DNA of 64,000 nucleotides from contig VSJF01000004.1 of assembly GCA_009739215.1 (NCBI GenBank), positions 2,294,001-2,358,000 of the forward strand, read 5' to 3'. Positions within the stretch are counted from its first letter, which is position 1. Every line of letters begins with the position of its first letter. The notes below the pieces were generated by a model. It worked only from the letters and a program-made list of their open reading frames with translations, was not told where the DNA came from and made no database searches. This stretch comes from Floccularia luteovirens (lineage: Eukaryota; Basidiomycota; Agaricomycetes; Agaricales; Squamanitaceae). The position numbers and the translations under genes were made by a program. This document shows, one piece after another, positions 1 to 11,534 of the stretch.

Positions 1-1
1 A

Positions 2-881
2 TGGTCATCTAATACGGCTTTCGTGTACAATTCATCAAAATGGAAACTACAAAAATTACAGGAACTTGAAGTCGTCGTAGCTACTCTTTCACGGGACTTG
101 GTCGACTCCCTCATTACCTTTGTAAAAAACTGTACAGCACATCCGCGGTTGAAACTGAAGGTTGATCGACATAACATGCCGGACTCACAAATGAATGGTG
201 TCCACTTCCCTTTGCGGGGAGTCAATATACTTGAAGGTCCCTTGTCCATCGTTAGTATGCTATCTGGGACCAACGATATGGAACATGTAACAGTAAATGA
301 AGCAATGGATCTTTCACCTCTTCTTAATGGACTAGAGCGACTCTCAACAAACCTACGCAGCCTCGATATTCAAATACGAAAATGGGACATTGAAATCCTT
401 TTCGCTGTACGACAACTATTCCGCAACTTGCAAACATTATCTATTAGATACGGGAGGGGTGTACTACCCGAGGTATGACTATTAATATAATGTATAGTAT
501 GAGGGATTTAATGCGACTTATCTTCACTTTTAGAACTTTATGATAATACTGGGTTCTGATATCCTTCCCGACCTCCAGTCACTCCGTGACATCAAGGTTG
601 TCCTAGATCCATCATGCGCAGCACACCCTAACAACGTTAACGGACGAGTAGCGAGTCACATCAACTTGTTCACATTCACTAACGAAGATGATAGTATTAA
701 CATTGAAACGTATTACTCGGATTCCCACGCTCCAAGTATGGAGTACTCAGATTTGAAAGACTATCTAGTAGGGTGGAACAGATATTGCCCGAATCTTCGG
801 ACCGTACAGTTGACGCCCCAGGGAGCATGGCATAGAAGATTCCAAGGAGACGATTGGGTCGAAAACGTGACGAACGTGTAG
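2..881 (+). CDS. F-box/LRR-type hypothetical protein, 5' end missing
   Basis: The reading frame is open from the window edge, so the N-terminus (and any F-box) lies outside. One intron, 473-533, with GTATGA donor and TTTTAG acceptor, joins two exons in frame. The visible protein is about 270 residues, rich in Leu with LxxLxxL spacing (for example RLSTNLRSLDIQIRKW). It ends in a WNRYCPNLRTVQL segment followed by an aromatic, charged tail, the layout I associate with C-termini of the expanded F-box-like families of Agaricomycetes. In that family the N-terminal F-box recruits Skp1/Cul1 and the LRR-like part selects the substrate; no substrate can be inferred. Assignment rests on this C-terminal resemblance only. 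Confidence 0.6.
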
Positions 882-2803
882 TGTAGGATATAAAAAACGA
901 CATTCTTGCAAGTGTACCAGTTCCTGTTTCCCTCTCGACCAATGTATCCCGTGTAACACTCTCACTGGCAACTATTGATACCATGGACAAGATGGAAGGG
1001 ACCTGTGATAGCGAGGAATATATGACTGTCGTCATACCGTCCAGTCATTCTGTGTCCTTGCGATTGCCACTCCTCTACTGTTTTTTTGGTTTTCTAGGCA
1101 ATGATGTAACTCCATGTTCAAGACGTTTTGAAACAATGTTTTTGTAATCTAGCCTTGACCCGAGGATCCAGGTACCCACCTTGAAATGACTCGAGCAGTG
1201 CATGTTGTGAATCTTTGTTTCTACCTAACCTGGAAATTTATTTTAGTGTTTAGCTTGTTTGTCTGTTGTAGGTGAAACCCAAAAGTCATGACTTTTACGA
1301 ACTCTGTTTATTGTAGACCAATGTGATGGATTTTTGTCTCTCAGTTACTTCCATATGTAAAACTTCAGCGTTTACGAAGAAATGGTGCAATGCATGCGTA
1401 GGAAGAACTTTTCAGAGCATTGTCATAGCCTCGCTGCCTTCCCTACTAACGACTCGTAGTATGAAACATAAAATTAGATTGTCAGGCTTAACTTGGGGGT
1501 ATGGGCCATTGCTCTGCATGGCGTATCCGAGTCCATTATTGGAATATTACAATTATCTACTAAACTCATAGCATGGTATTTAGGTCATAGAATTTTAGTT
1601 ACACACTTAGCAAAACATACAGTTGTTTTTTTAATCTTGAAAATAAGCATCTTTGAACTGCCTCATTTGGATATTCATATCATAGTTGGATTGCATAATA
1701 CTTAAGATGTAGATCAGCTAGTTAAGGGACTAAGCAATGCACATAAGGCCTCATTAAAATCATATCATTTGTATTCTAAGATAAAGGAAGAATAACAATG
1801 ACAACAAGGGAATACTATGTATGTGAACAGAGCTTTAAAATTGATTTTTTCCTGCATGAAAACATATCAGCAGTGCCATAATAACTTACCAATTCAACCA
1901 AGTCATAGTCAGGATGAAATGCGAATCGATCCAAGCATAGAAACACATCAGAATTGTCAAAAGCAACTTAAATCTGCTAAAAGACAGTCAAAAATGCGAA
2001 GACATGAAGGAAAATATACCATTTCTCAGCCAAAACTTGTCCAAATCTTTTAGCATCAAATTCTACACCTTTCAATCAACTAGAAGCGTCTCAGATCCAC
2101 AATGTACACAGCAGGGATCACAGAGGAAATGAAGAAAACATGAAATCCGAAGGTTAAAATGCATTTTCCCACGGTCGCAATACTCACCACACTCACTACG
2201 ATAACGCGAAATCAAATCAAGCACAGCTTTTCTGATCGCATCAAAACACGCATCAAAGTATTTTAAGCAGTGTACAATTCAAATTTTGCAATGTAAACAC
2301 TCTACAGACTGCATTTCTTGACGCTACCTTTCGCAAATTTGCATATAAGTTCTCCTCAACATCCTCTTTGGATCTATACCAAATGCGAGCATTTCTGTCC
2401 ACTCGTTCTCTTTAAAATCGACATTCATTCAACGAAACGTTCCCTAACTAATCACCTACATTACTTGATACACCAATACTATCATATGTTACAATGTACC
2501 TCTTCTCTAATATACACATATTCCCTATACAACAAACCTCCTGCCTTTTGCTCTCCCTTCTCTACAATCTGTACCTTTTTTACACTAATGTACCAGATAC
2601 ATTATAAAATTAATGGTTTTGAAGACAAGTCAAAACCACTCAACTAACATTCTCAAAACAAAAACAAAACAAAAAAAAATTTCCTCACCTTCTTCCCAAT
2701 GAACCATAGCAGGTTTTGTCATGCAGAAAAGATAGCCTTACGTCCCTGATATATAGTAAACAGCACATTGTCTGAGGGCATACACACTTCAGCAGAACCA
2801 TTT

Positions 2804-2893
2804 TTCCCACATCAAGCTTGAGATGAACACAAAATGTGTATGCCAATTATCACGTGCACAATTCCCACGTCAAGCTTGAAACGAACAAAAAAT
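2804..2893. repeat. Degenerate 32-bp direct repeat, two copies
   Basis: Copies lie at 2804-2835 and 2862-2893, 58 bp apart. Both contain TTCCCAC(A/G)TCAAGCTTGA followed by (G/A)A(T/C)GAACA. They agree at roughly 27 of 32 positions by eye. The second copy runs straight into the stem-loop at 2893. This could be the edge of an old mobile element or a regulatory repeat; I see no coding part. Confidence 0.5.
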
Positions 2894-2941
2894 CCCGGTT
2901 ATAAGACCGACTCCTTACGGACTCGGAACTAAGAACCGGGA
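2893..2941. repeat. Stem-loop (inverted repeat)
   Basis: TCCCGGTT at 2893-2900 is perfectly complementary to AACCGGGA at 2934-2941. Inside, CCGACTCC and GGACTCGG can pair with mismatches around a TTAC loop, so a two-tier hairpin of about 49 nt can form. No oligo-T tail follows and no neighbouring gene ends here, so it is not an obvious terminator. Role unknown. Confidence 0.5.
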
Positions 2942-3441
2942 CAGAAAAAAACTGTGAGGAGTATTTATATATTTATGGCTCAGGTCAGTGCCATTGATGC
3001 ACATCCACGACAACACTAGTTATGTACTCACGGACGAGTCATTGCCTTTGGCAACTGCCAGCACTAATAAATGAGGGCCTAACTTCCTTACGTAACTGGA
3101 TTCGTAAGCCTCATGTACTGACATAGCCACCCTGAAGGGTCATTACAAGCGCCATCAATTCAAAATTACATCCACTCAACCACCTTGACAGATTGTATTT
3201 CGTCTCTGTTCCAGTCATCCGCTCGTATAATTAGTGACTGCAATAGTCTGTTCTAGATCTCTCCAGATTGACAGGTCTTGAAGGATCAAGTACCTTCTTT
3301 CTTTTCTACGCAGTGAGTGCAGGGACAGGACAAATAGTAACGTGCTATTTTTAGAGATATCATACTAATATATAGCAGCGCCCTCGAAACACCTCACATG
3401 CAACTTTCATCCGGAGAAAGCACCGGATTAACAAATAATTT

Positions 3442-3462
3442 ATTTTTGATGGGCGTTATATA
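3442..3462 (+). promoter_or_regulatory. TATA-type core promoter of the first DUF4436-like gene
   Basis: A TTTTTGATGGG block followed by GCGTTATATA sits about 60 bp before the ATG at 3520. The same arrangement precedes the second copy (6187-6208), whose sequence around it is otherwise less conserved. Position and conservation between the duplicates support a core promoter. Confidence 0.55.
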
Positions 3463-3519
3463 GGACCAACGACCCCTCCCTGAATTCCCTGCATATTTGT
3501 CCTCAACCAACTGAATACC

Positions 3520-5090
3520 ATGGCTCTTGGCTCCATATCTTCTAGCTCTAATCGGGCAAAAAGGCTTGGCTTTAAATCAGCTCAGCACAAACAATTAGCA
3601 TGTGTAGCCTGTTTTGGCATTGTATCTATTGTGACGATCGTGGTGGGGATTTTGCTTGGTTGGTTTTTGCGTGTTCAGAGTTTCAATGGGATCGACGCAG
3701 ATCCGTCTAGTAATGGGAAAAGAACTGTATGTTCTTTAAGGCTTTTCCAATATCAAAGCGCTCACGATCCTGGTTATAGATTACCTTGTTCGCAGAACTC
3801 AAACAGGTCGATCCGATTGCTGGACAGTTGATCATGAACTGGGAGATCCTGGACGATAGCTGCTTCTCTTCAATTACTGACATCGACAACGCGACTCCGA
3901 ATGATGTTCCAGCTGCTTGTACCACTGTCAACATCTTCTTTGATCAGTGAGTCAAACCCGAGTTTAAATTTCGCTGGTTATTTCTCATATGATTTACCAT
4001 ACCACTCTAGAAATTTAATTGTTCAACTTGGTGATAACGCTCAAACAAACCGGACAAATGGAATTCCAACAAATCCCGTTTTCATATGGGTTCCACAGGC
4101 AGAATTTGAACAAGAAGGCAGTTTGGCAGCATTCAGAACGACTATACAGATGTTTGCGAAAAGCACAAAGTCTGGTCAATCACATACATTACAGGATTAT
4201 CCTTTTGATACGTAAGTTATTTTTGTGCGGTTTTCTTTTTTTTAATTGATGGGCGCTTTATTCGAAAGGTATCAGGCTTTCATTGCTTTGGAAGCGAATG
4301 ATACAAGCAATACCCCTGTCAATCTGTTCAAGAATGAAACAACTGGTGTTGCTGTGTACGTGCGAACGCACTCTTTCGATGACTCACAGAATAACGTGTA
4401 TTTAGTGGATTCTCAACATCATTCCAATCATTCCCAACGGATGACGGTTCTATTGAAAACCAGCTGACTTTCAGTAGAAGTTCGCTGGTGAAAGCATATG
4501 CTTTACTCATCGTTATTGGTGTCTGTGAGTACAAGCATATAATTGAAAATCATCCTCGCGAGGTTTTGATTTGGGATTGCATTAATTTCTAGGGCTCATC
4601 GCACTAGCGTTCCTTGCCTCTGTAATAAAGGAGCTCTTTGGATACAGACAACAAAAGGATGTGTATGTTGTTCCTATGGCTACTTTGTTTGCAGTCACCA
4701 GTATCAGAAGCTCCATGCCTGGGGCACCGGATGGATTTGGTGAGCTTTTTCCTGTTCTTGAATAACTCGATATCTTAACATCTACGGTCTTATAGGTGCA
4801 ATCATTGGTAGGAGTAGCTCTGCACCTTATACTGGAGCTTACAGGCTAATCTATTGATGCAGATTTCGTTGGTATTCTTCCATGCATTGGAATAATCACC
4901 GTCACTGTAAGTTGACTTTTCTATTGACGAAAATACTTGTTCTGACCTGTTTTCCCATTATCAGGGTGTTATACTATTCGCAGTCTTGGTACTTCTAGAT
5001 CCCGAAGGAGTAGAACATAATCCACCGATTTTTAAGAGGGTAAACACCGGATCTGGGGCTAGTTATTCTGGCGTTTCGATGACCGACTAA
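3520..5090 (+). CDS. DUF4436-like multi-pass membrane protein, copy 1
   Basis: Function is unknown. The protein begins MALGSISSSSNRAKRLGFKS, with a basic cytosolic tail, then a strong membrane segment (VSIVTIVVGILLGWFLRV, about residues 33-51). A long middle part with Asn-X-Thr sites (NRT, NDT, NET) and repeated Phe-Asp motifs is probably lumenal or extracellular. Near the C-terminus are at least two more hydrophobic segments (ALLIVIGVWLIALAFLASVI and DFVGILPCIGIITVTG). The layout and the SIRSSMPGAPDGFGAIID segment match the fungal DUF4436 family. It has about eight exons, including a 12-nt internal exon at 4796-4807. All junctions keep frame, so the gene looks intact. The next gene is a close tandem duplicate. 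Start chosen as the first ATG, 60 bp after the TATA box. Confidence 0.8.
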
Positions 5091-6285
5091 ATCATTGAGT
5101 TCCAAACATAAAGCCATCCCAAAATCACTTCAACTGATGGATTAGAATGCCACACCCATGTAGCCGATATCGGTCAATTGTAACCCTAATAATTTTTTTC
5201 TTATCGTGGCTATAGTTTTTTGGCAACAAAGATTATATATCCAGGGAGAGGAATTCTCCAGAAATAATTTCAGAGACATTTTATTTTTACCCAAATCATC
5301 ATTCTAAATATCTCTCATACCTTAGACAATGTCGTATTTTATCCTGACATTGTGGAACATATAAAGCTCGTGGGGAAAAATTCGGAAGAATTGCTGAATA
5401 CCATCTCTCTCTCGTATTAATTTTAATTGTTAGATGGTTATAAGAGCCTGGTATTTATATATTCCAAAGTATTAGTAGCTACGGATATGCCCTCAGGATC
5501 TCAGAGTTGCGTGCACTCTTCGGGGCGTCTCACGGTCGGATTGGCAGATTGTACATCCACGTGATGTTTTACACTATACATCTCACAGTGACAAACAATC
5601 TCCTGCTTAGCTACTCCAACTGAGTAACAGAGCCAGAACATAACTGAGCGGCTTGCGGTACCTATTATAGCAACACCAGCAAAAAACTTGTGTGAACTTG
5701 GGTAGGTAATTGGCCAAAAATCACAGTCTAATCGGGCATTTTACCACCAAAAGGCCCAAAGAGACCACTTTTTATCCAGGTATAACATATTAGTCATTAG
5801 GATATACAGCCAAGAGACTTCCGGGGGTTCATCTACACTGCAAAGGATCTATTACAAACAATGAACATTTTTCTGGAAAGTATTCGATCACAATCGTATG
5901 GGCTCGAAACTAAGATCTCGCCGTCATGCACCGCGACCGCCTCAATATGTCCTCATTTGCAGGATGGAGCAAGTGACAGCTGCCTTTCTTACTATTCTCC
6001 GGATCTGCAGATTTCCAATCAATGCAGGGACCAAAACGGTGCTTTTTGGGCAGTGAAAACGCCGTGTTGCAGAAACAGCCACAAAGGACAAGTGTCGTGT
6101 GCTATTTTTGGACACAGCGCCGGACCCTCGAAACAACTCATCCGGGTTTCATCTAGGGTGGAAGCAGCCAATTAATGATTAATTTGTTTTTGATGGGGGC
6201 GTTATATACATGCAGCGACCAGTCCACCCTCCCTAATATTTCCCTCTTTCATTTTGTTTCAACTTCACCTGACAAACCAGATATC
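5091..6285. other. Intergenic between the DUF4436-like duplicates
   Basis: It holds the promoter of copy 2. The last 180 bp or so resemble the upstream region of copy 1: both contain a GGACAA, then CGTG(TG)CTATTTTT, then CCCTCGAAACA, then the TATA block. The duplication therefore included promoter DNA. A 104-codon open frame at 5861-6175 overlaps this conserved promoter and ends before the gene; I do not consider it coding. Confidence 0.55.
6187..6208 (+). promoter_or_regulatory. TATA-type core promoter of the second DUF4436-like gene
   Basis: TTTTTGATGGG followed by GCGTTATATA lies about 80 bp before the ATG at 6286, matching the block ahead of the first copy. Confidence 0.55.
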
Positions 6286-7835
6286 ATGGCTTTTGGTTCT
6301 ATAATGCCTGGTGCTGATAGGGCAAAACGACGCGGTTTTAAATCACCAAGGCAGAAGCAAATAGCTTGCTTTGGGTGTTTCGGTGTGGTAGCGGTTGTGA
6401 CGATCGTAGTGGGAATCCTGCTCGGTTGGTTTTTGCGGGTTCAGAGCTTCGACGGGCTGGACTCAGATCCTTCTGGTAACGGACAAAGAACTGTTCGTTT
6501 TCTGACTTCTGGCAATTCCAGAGCGCTCACCTCCTGCTCATAGATTACCTTGTTTGCAGAACTCAAACAAGTCGATCCAATAGCTGGACAAATGATTATG
6601 AACTGGGAGATCCTGGATGACAGCTGCTTCTCTTCGATTGTCGATATCGACAATGCGACCTCGAGTGATGTTCCAGCTGCTTGCACCACTGTCAACATCT
6701 TCTTTGATCAGTAAGTGGCCCCAGTGTTCGATTTTCTTTTTTGATTTCTCAGATAACTTACCACGCACACTAGAAATTTAATTGTTCAACTCGGTGATAA
6801 GGCTCAAACAAACCGGACAAATGGAATTCCGACAAATCCCGTCTTCATATGGGTTCCACAGGCAGAGTTTCAGCAAGAGGGCAGTCTGGCGGCATTTAGA
6901 ACGACTATACAGATGTTTGCGAAAAGCACAAAGTCTGGTCAATCACATACATTACAGGATTATCCTTTTGATACGTAAGTTATTTTTGTGTGATTTTCTT
7001 TGTTTGATTGATGGGCACTTTATTCAAAGGTATCAGGCTTTCATTACTTTGGAAGCGAATGATACGAGCAATACCCCTGTCAATCTGTTCAAGAATGAAA
7101 CCACTGGTGTTGCCGTGTACGTGCGAACGCACTCTTTTGATGACTCACAGGATAATGTGTATTTAGTGGATTCTCAACATCATTCCAATCATTCCCAACG
7201 AACGACGGTTCTATTGAAAACCAATTGACTTTTGGTCGAAGTTCGCTGGTGAAAGCATATGCTTTACTCATCGTCGTTGGTGTTTGTCAGTATAAGCCTG
7301 TATTTGTAAACCATCCCCGCATTTGACACGGTATTGTATTAATCTTTAGGGCTCATCGCACTAGCTTTCCTTGCCTCTGTAATAAAGGAGCTCTTTGGAT
7401 ACAGACAACAAAAGGATGTGTATGTTGTTCCTATGGCTACCTTGTTTGCAGTTACCAGTATCAGAAGTTCCATGCCCGGAGCGCCAGATGGGTTTGGTGA
7501 GTCATCCTCTTGGCTTACTATTTGGGAAGAATTAATATCTGGACGTCTTCTGTTCTATAGGTGCAATAATTGGTAATATTGTTTTATAACTTAGCTTGAA
7601 GCATACCAGCTGATATACCGAGCGTAGATTTTGTTGGTATCCTTCCATGCATTGGGATAATCACCGTTACTGTAAGTTGATCTGTCCAATGAATACTTGT
7701 TCTGACCCAATTTTGTTTTTTTAGGGTGTCGTACTATTCGCCGTCTTGGTGCTTCTAGATCCCGAAGGAGCAGAGCACTCTCCACAGATTTTCAAGAGAG
7801 CGAATTCCAGCATTGATTCGGGTGCGTCGGACTAA
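6286..7835 (+). CDS. DUF4436-like multi-pass membrane protein, copy 2
   Basis: This is a tandem paralogue of the gene at 3520-5090 with the same exon order, including the 12-nt exon (7561-7572). It starts MAFGSIMPGADRAKRRGFKS, has the N-terminal membrane segment (VAVVTIVVGILLGWFLRV), the N-glycosylation-prone middle, and C-terminal membrane segments ending ...PQIFKRANSSIDSGASD. Protein identity to copy 1 is high through the middle (long identical stretches around YPFDTYQAFI and AKSTKSGQSHT). Introns have diverged more than exons, which suggests purifying selection on both copies. No frameshift or premature stop was found after splicing. Biological role unknown; no enzyme motif seen. Confidence 0.8.
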
Positions 7836-8823
7836 ATCTCACCAAATTGCCAAGTCCCAGATACAAAAACCACCTCTGAACCAATACACGCCGATATCAC
7901 CGAAAGCGGTAGTCAAGTTACATATGACGCGAAAAATTTCTCTCTGTGAGGCACCCCTCAACCACATAATTCGAACTATCGATATGTTTATCTACAATAT
8001 AAGTACACACCACACTCAATTAAATTAGAATGAAACATTCCTTTTGTAGCAGAAATCCAACGTCCCAATCTGAGGAAGCTTAAGGCTTTATTGTAGATTT
8101 GCAGCTGTCCGCAAAGTCGATCTGAGGTAGTGTAGTTTCTTCAATCATTATCATGTCTTTCCAGACAGTGTTGACATCAATAGTTATAAGGAAAGTCTAG
8201 CCGTTTACCCGAAATTATTGTCAAAGATGCTGATTATACCGTATCAATCAAATAGCCGGTAAGCCGGCTAGTAAGAACGAATCAAGGAAATGTGTTGTTT
8301 CGCATGTCGGTCACGTTCTGTCTTCTCAAATACATTCACGAACAATGTCTCTATACAACCTCTCAGGGATTGCATAAATGGCATTACGATAACGGGAAGG
8401 ACTGGGAGTGGTAACACCCACAGAAAACCACGTTGCTGACTGTTCCTGGTAGATGATTTGGCCTCCAGCCTCCATCCCCATTGGTCTAAAATGTGCCCTT
8501 TCATCACTCAAGAATTTGCAATACAGTGTACATGTACTTATCTTTATCTAGCCTAGTTTCGATTGAGGGACTATTTGAACATAGCATTCGGTAACTTGAT
8601 CAGTTTGACCAGATATAAAATGGACTCGTGACTCCACGCGCAGCGTTGGACGGAAGAACGAACATTAACATACACATATGTTGGCGAATCAGCCCAGATT
8701 CCAGTTTATGGAGGCATACAACAACACGTGAGCACGGAATTTCTTTCCCTCGTATATATAGCTCACCGCCCATTCTCTCATGCAATTCAGGTTTAACACG
8801 CCACTCTTCATTGTTTCTTTACA
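7836..8823. other. Intergenic, 1 kb; weak minus-strand frame only
   Basis: A 61-codon minus-strand frame at 8326-8511 (starting MSDERAHFRPMGMEAGG) has a protein-like composition. It has no recognisable domain, and I could not extend it with credible splice sites, so it is not called. The right end carries the P450 promoter. Confidence 0.45.
8751..8760 (+). promoter_or_regulatory. TATA box of the P450 gene
   Basis: GTATATATA lies 64-73 bp before the ATG at 8824 and is followed by a CT-rich leader (CCGCCCATTCTCTC), a common arrangement in basidiomycete promoters. Confidence 0.6.
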
Positions 8824-11173
8824 ATGTATGTGCCAAACGCTACAGAGGCCCTAGTCATTATTGCATCTGCCTGGCTCTTTTATAAGCTCGCACCACGCTT
8901 CTTTACCTCTACTAGCGGGACTGTTACTACGGCACTAAACGGACCACCAAATAAGAGTTTTCTGTTTGGCCTCCGTCGGTATCTGAGTGAAGTCGAAGAT
9001 ATAGGCGCTGTACTCGAGGGATGGGCGACGGAATATGGACCCGCATATCGGTTGCCCTCTGGTATGGGGTCAAGCAGAATCATATTATGTGACCCCAAAG
9101 CAAATGCGCACTTCTACGCAAAGGAAACATATGGATACGTGCAGACTAAATTAGCTAAGATCTTTCTCGAGAACCTCGTAAGCATTACTCAGACGAGGTT
9201 GATGATAATTGAGATCAATGTATCTTGGTTGGCAGTTCGGTCGTGGTTTACTATGGGCGGAAGGAGACAGTCATAAAAGGTCAGCTTAATCTTTTGTATG
9301 GTCGATGTCATAACACGCGGTTCTCTTGGAAGACAACGCAAAGCATTGTCTCCTGCTTTTAGTAATTCAGCAATCCGACGGCTTACTGCTGTCTTTTATG
9401 ATTCAGTTTACAAGGTGTGTATAGTTGATTCTAACGTTCTATGAGGTATTAGAGGTGACGTGCTTTTTGTCATTAGATGAAAGCTACGTGGGATTCGACT
9501 ATACTTGCTCAAGCAGACCATTGCGCACTAATCGATGTCCAACAATGGTACGTTGGCTTTGGAAGGAATGAAGTTTGCTTAGCACCTAACAATTATTTTG
9601 TATGATCATTTAGGATGAATTTCATCTCGTAAGCTGGAAGCAAACCTGCATAATGCACTAATATTTAGCTTTGATCCTAACAGACTCGATTCCATCGGGA
9701 TAGCTGGTTTCGGACACGACTTTGGCGCCTTAGATGGGAAACACTCACCCATCGTTGATGCATTCGAATCATTCGGTAGCAGCACTGAAAAAAGCATGAT
9801 CGGCAATATCATTTTTCTACTTGGTCCCATCTTTCCATTACTCCAAAACTTGCCCACAAAGAGGAATTTGATTTTCAGAAAATTACATTCTACGATGAGT
9901 GAAATTGCCAATGAGCTCCTAGCAAGAAATGAAAGGGATAAGGCGGTTCAATCGTTTGGTGATAAGACAGAAGATAAGTCCATGATGGGAGCATTACGTG
10001 CGTACACTTCATTTTAAATTTGATTTCACAACAGCGTTTTGATCACCAGCTAGTCAAGGCTGAACTTTCGGACAATTCGCTGCAGATGACCCATGAAGAA
10101 GTTTTGGCACAAGTGAGTAGTAACCTATAATCAATGGATCCAACGTATTAAAAATGTGATAGATGGTGAGGAAGCAATTGTACCAGTTATTACTGTGGTT
10201 TTGATCGCGACTTTGTATCCATCAATAGAAAGTGCTATTAGTTGCTGGTAAGTCAGCTCTGGCATATTTTAACTACAGGAATTAACCTTAGCTCTTTTAG
10301 GATATGAAACGACTTCCAGTAAGTCATGATCACTACTACACTTGCTCAAAATTCCTTTTTACTCATCTATCCACCAGTCAGTCTTACGGTACGTTTTGAG
10401 AGATGTTCCTACATATAATTTATTGACAATAACATAAAAAGTGGTCTTTAATTGAACTCGCTCGCAAACCAGAGAAGCAGAGAAGGTTACGAGAGGAACT
10501 TGCACAGTTTGCAGGTGTAGACCCATCATGGGATCAACTGACTTCCGACCTTCCATATCTCGACGCGATTGTACATGAGGTGCTGAGATTGCACCCTCCG
10601 GTTCTGGAGACAACGCGTAAAGTAATGCACACATGGCCTTACTTAAGAAACACTTACTTATATCGTAACGCAAATAACACAGGCTGCTGAAGATGATGTA
10701 ATCCCATTCAGCAATCCTATCGTCACTAAATCAGGGGAAAGACTTTCGCATCTCATTGTGACAAAAGGGACAACCGTAACCTCACCGATCGTAGCTATAA
10801 ATCGTTCAGAAGCATTTTGGGGACCAGATGCGAAGGAGTTCAGACCTGAGAGGTGGTTTGAAGAAAACAAAGGCCTGGCAAAGGATATTTCTGGTCATAG
10901 ACATTTGTTGTCATTCTCGGATGGACCGAGGATATGTCTGGGGAGAGGGTTTGCTTTGGCTGAATTCAAGGTCAGTACCCATTTGGCTTCTACTTTTTGA
11001 CCACAGAATGATGTACAATTGGGATTCTACAGGCTGTACTCTCGGTGCTCATACGGAATTATATGTTTGAGCTTCCAGATGGACCTTCAACGCAGATTGA
11101 AATTCATAGGTCGATATTGCCTAGACCTAAGCTTGTAGGCCAGGCATGGGCCAGTTTTGTACATGAAGGTTAG
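8824..11173 (+). CDS. Cytochrome P450 monooxygenase
   Basis: This is a haem-thiolate monooxygenase, membrane-anchored at the ER by an N-terminal hydrophobic segment (TEALVIIASAWLFYKLAP). All landmark motifs are visible in order: I-helix AGYETTS (split by an intron at the Gly codon, with the rest at 10306-10320), K-helix EVLRLHPPV with ExxR, the PERW motif (FRPERWFEEN), and the haem loop FSDGPRICLGRGFA with the axial Cys. Upstream is SIGIAGFGHDFGALDG, typical of fungal clans that oxidise fatty acids, terpenoids or aromatics. Ten or more short introns are needed. The one between EVLAQ and KVLLVAGYE appears to be two introns flanking a 3-nt exon (10163-10165). The frame is intact after splicing. 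Substrate and CYP family number cannot be assigned by eye; a reductase partner (CPR) would be elsewhere. Confidence 0.92.
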
Positions 11174-11534
11174 GCCGGTTTAGGTTGTGGTGTATATATA
11201 CGTAAGCCGCGAAAATTCGGTTTCTTTGCAAGCAATGTCATCCCGTCCACCTCTCATAAAGTATATACTGTAACTACAAATGTTATCATCGAGACGAAAT
11301 CATCTCAAGAACCTAAGAAGAGCTCAACTCAATTTTTTTTCGTGTTAATAAGTCTGATCAATACATTTGCAAATAGCAACAAAAACAAAGCGAGAATTGA
11401 TACATTAAATGAATAAAGCCCAGTATGGATGGGAAGTGGTATCAAAGGAAAGGACAACAACACAGCAGGACAAATGTATCATACAACGACATTACCTTAG
11501 AAATACAGTAACGCATAGCATGCTTTCTTCTTTT
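11174..11534. other. Convergent intergenic, 361 bp
   Basis: This holds the 3' ends of the P450 (+) and the unknown gene (-). It is AT-rich with no recognisable element. Confidence 0.6.

Larger units (their letters stand above)
882..3519. other. Intergenic, 2.6 kb, no supported gene
   Basis: The stretch is AT-rich with only short, low-complexity open frames on both strands that have no recognisable domain and no convincing splice structure. It contains a direct repeat and a stem-loop near 2.8-2.94 kb, annotated separately, and the promoter of the first DUF4436-like gene at its right end. Confidence 0.6.

Noticed and set aside
2318..2647. 109-codon plus-strand frame
   Set aside because: Composition reflects T/C-rich DNA (many Ser, Leu, Tyr, His), with no domain and no splice context.
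5861..6175. 104-codon plus-strand frame before DUF4436-like copy 2
   Set aside because: It overlaps the promoter block shared by the two duplicates, has no domain, and has no counterpart frame upstream of copy 1.
7089..7271. Minus-strand frame inside DUF4436-like copy 2 that is also open in copy 1
   Set aside because: Shadow of conserved coding sequence on the other strand; shared openness follows from the duplication.
8326..8511. Minus-strand frame starting MSDERAHFRPMG
   Set aside because: Reads like protein but is only 61 codons, ends without a usable donor, and matches nothing I recognise.
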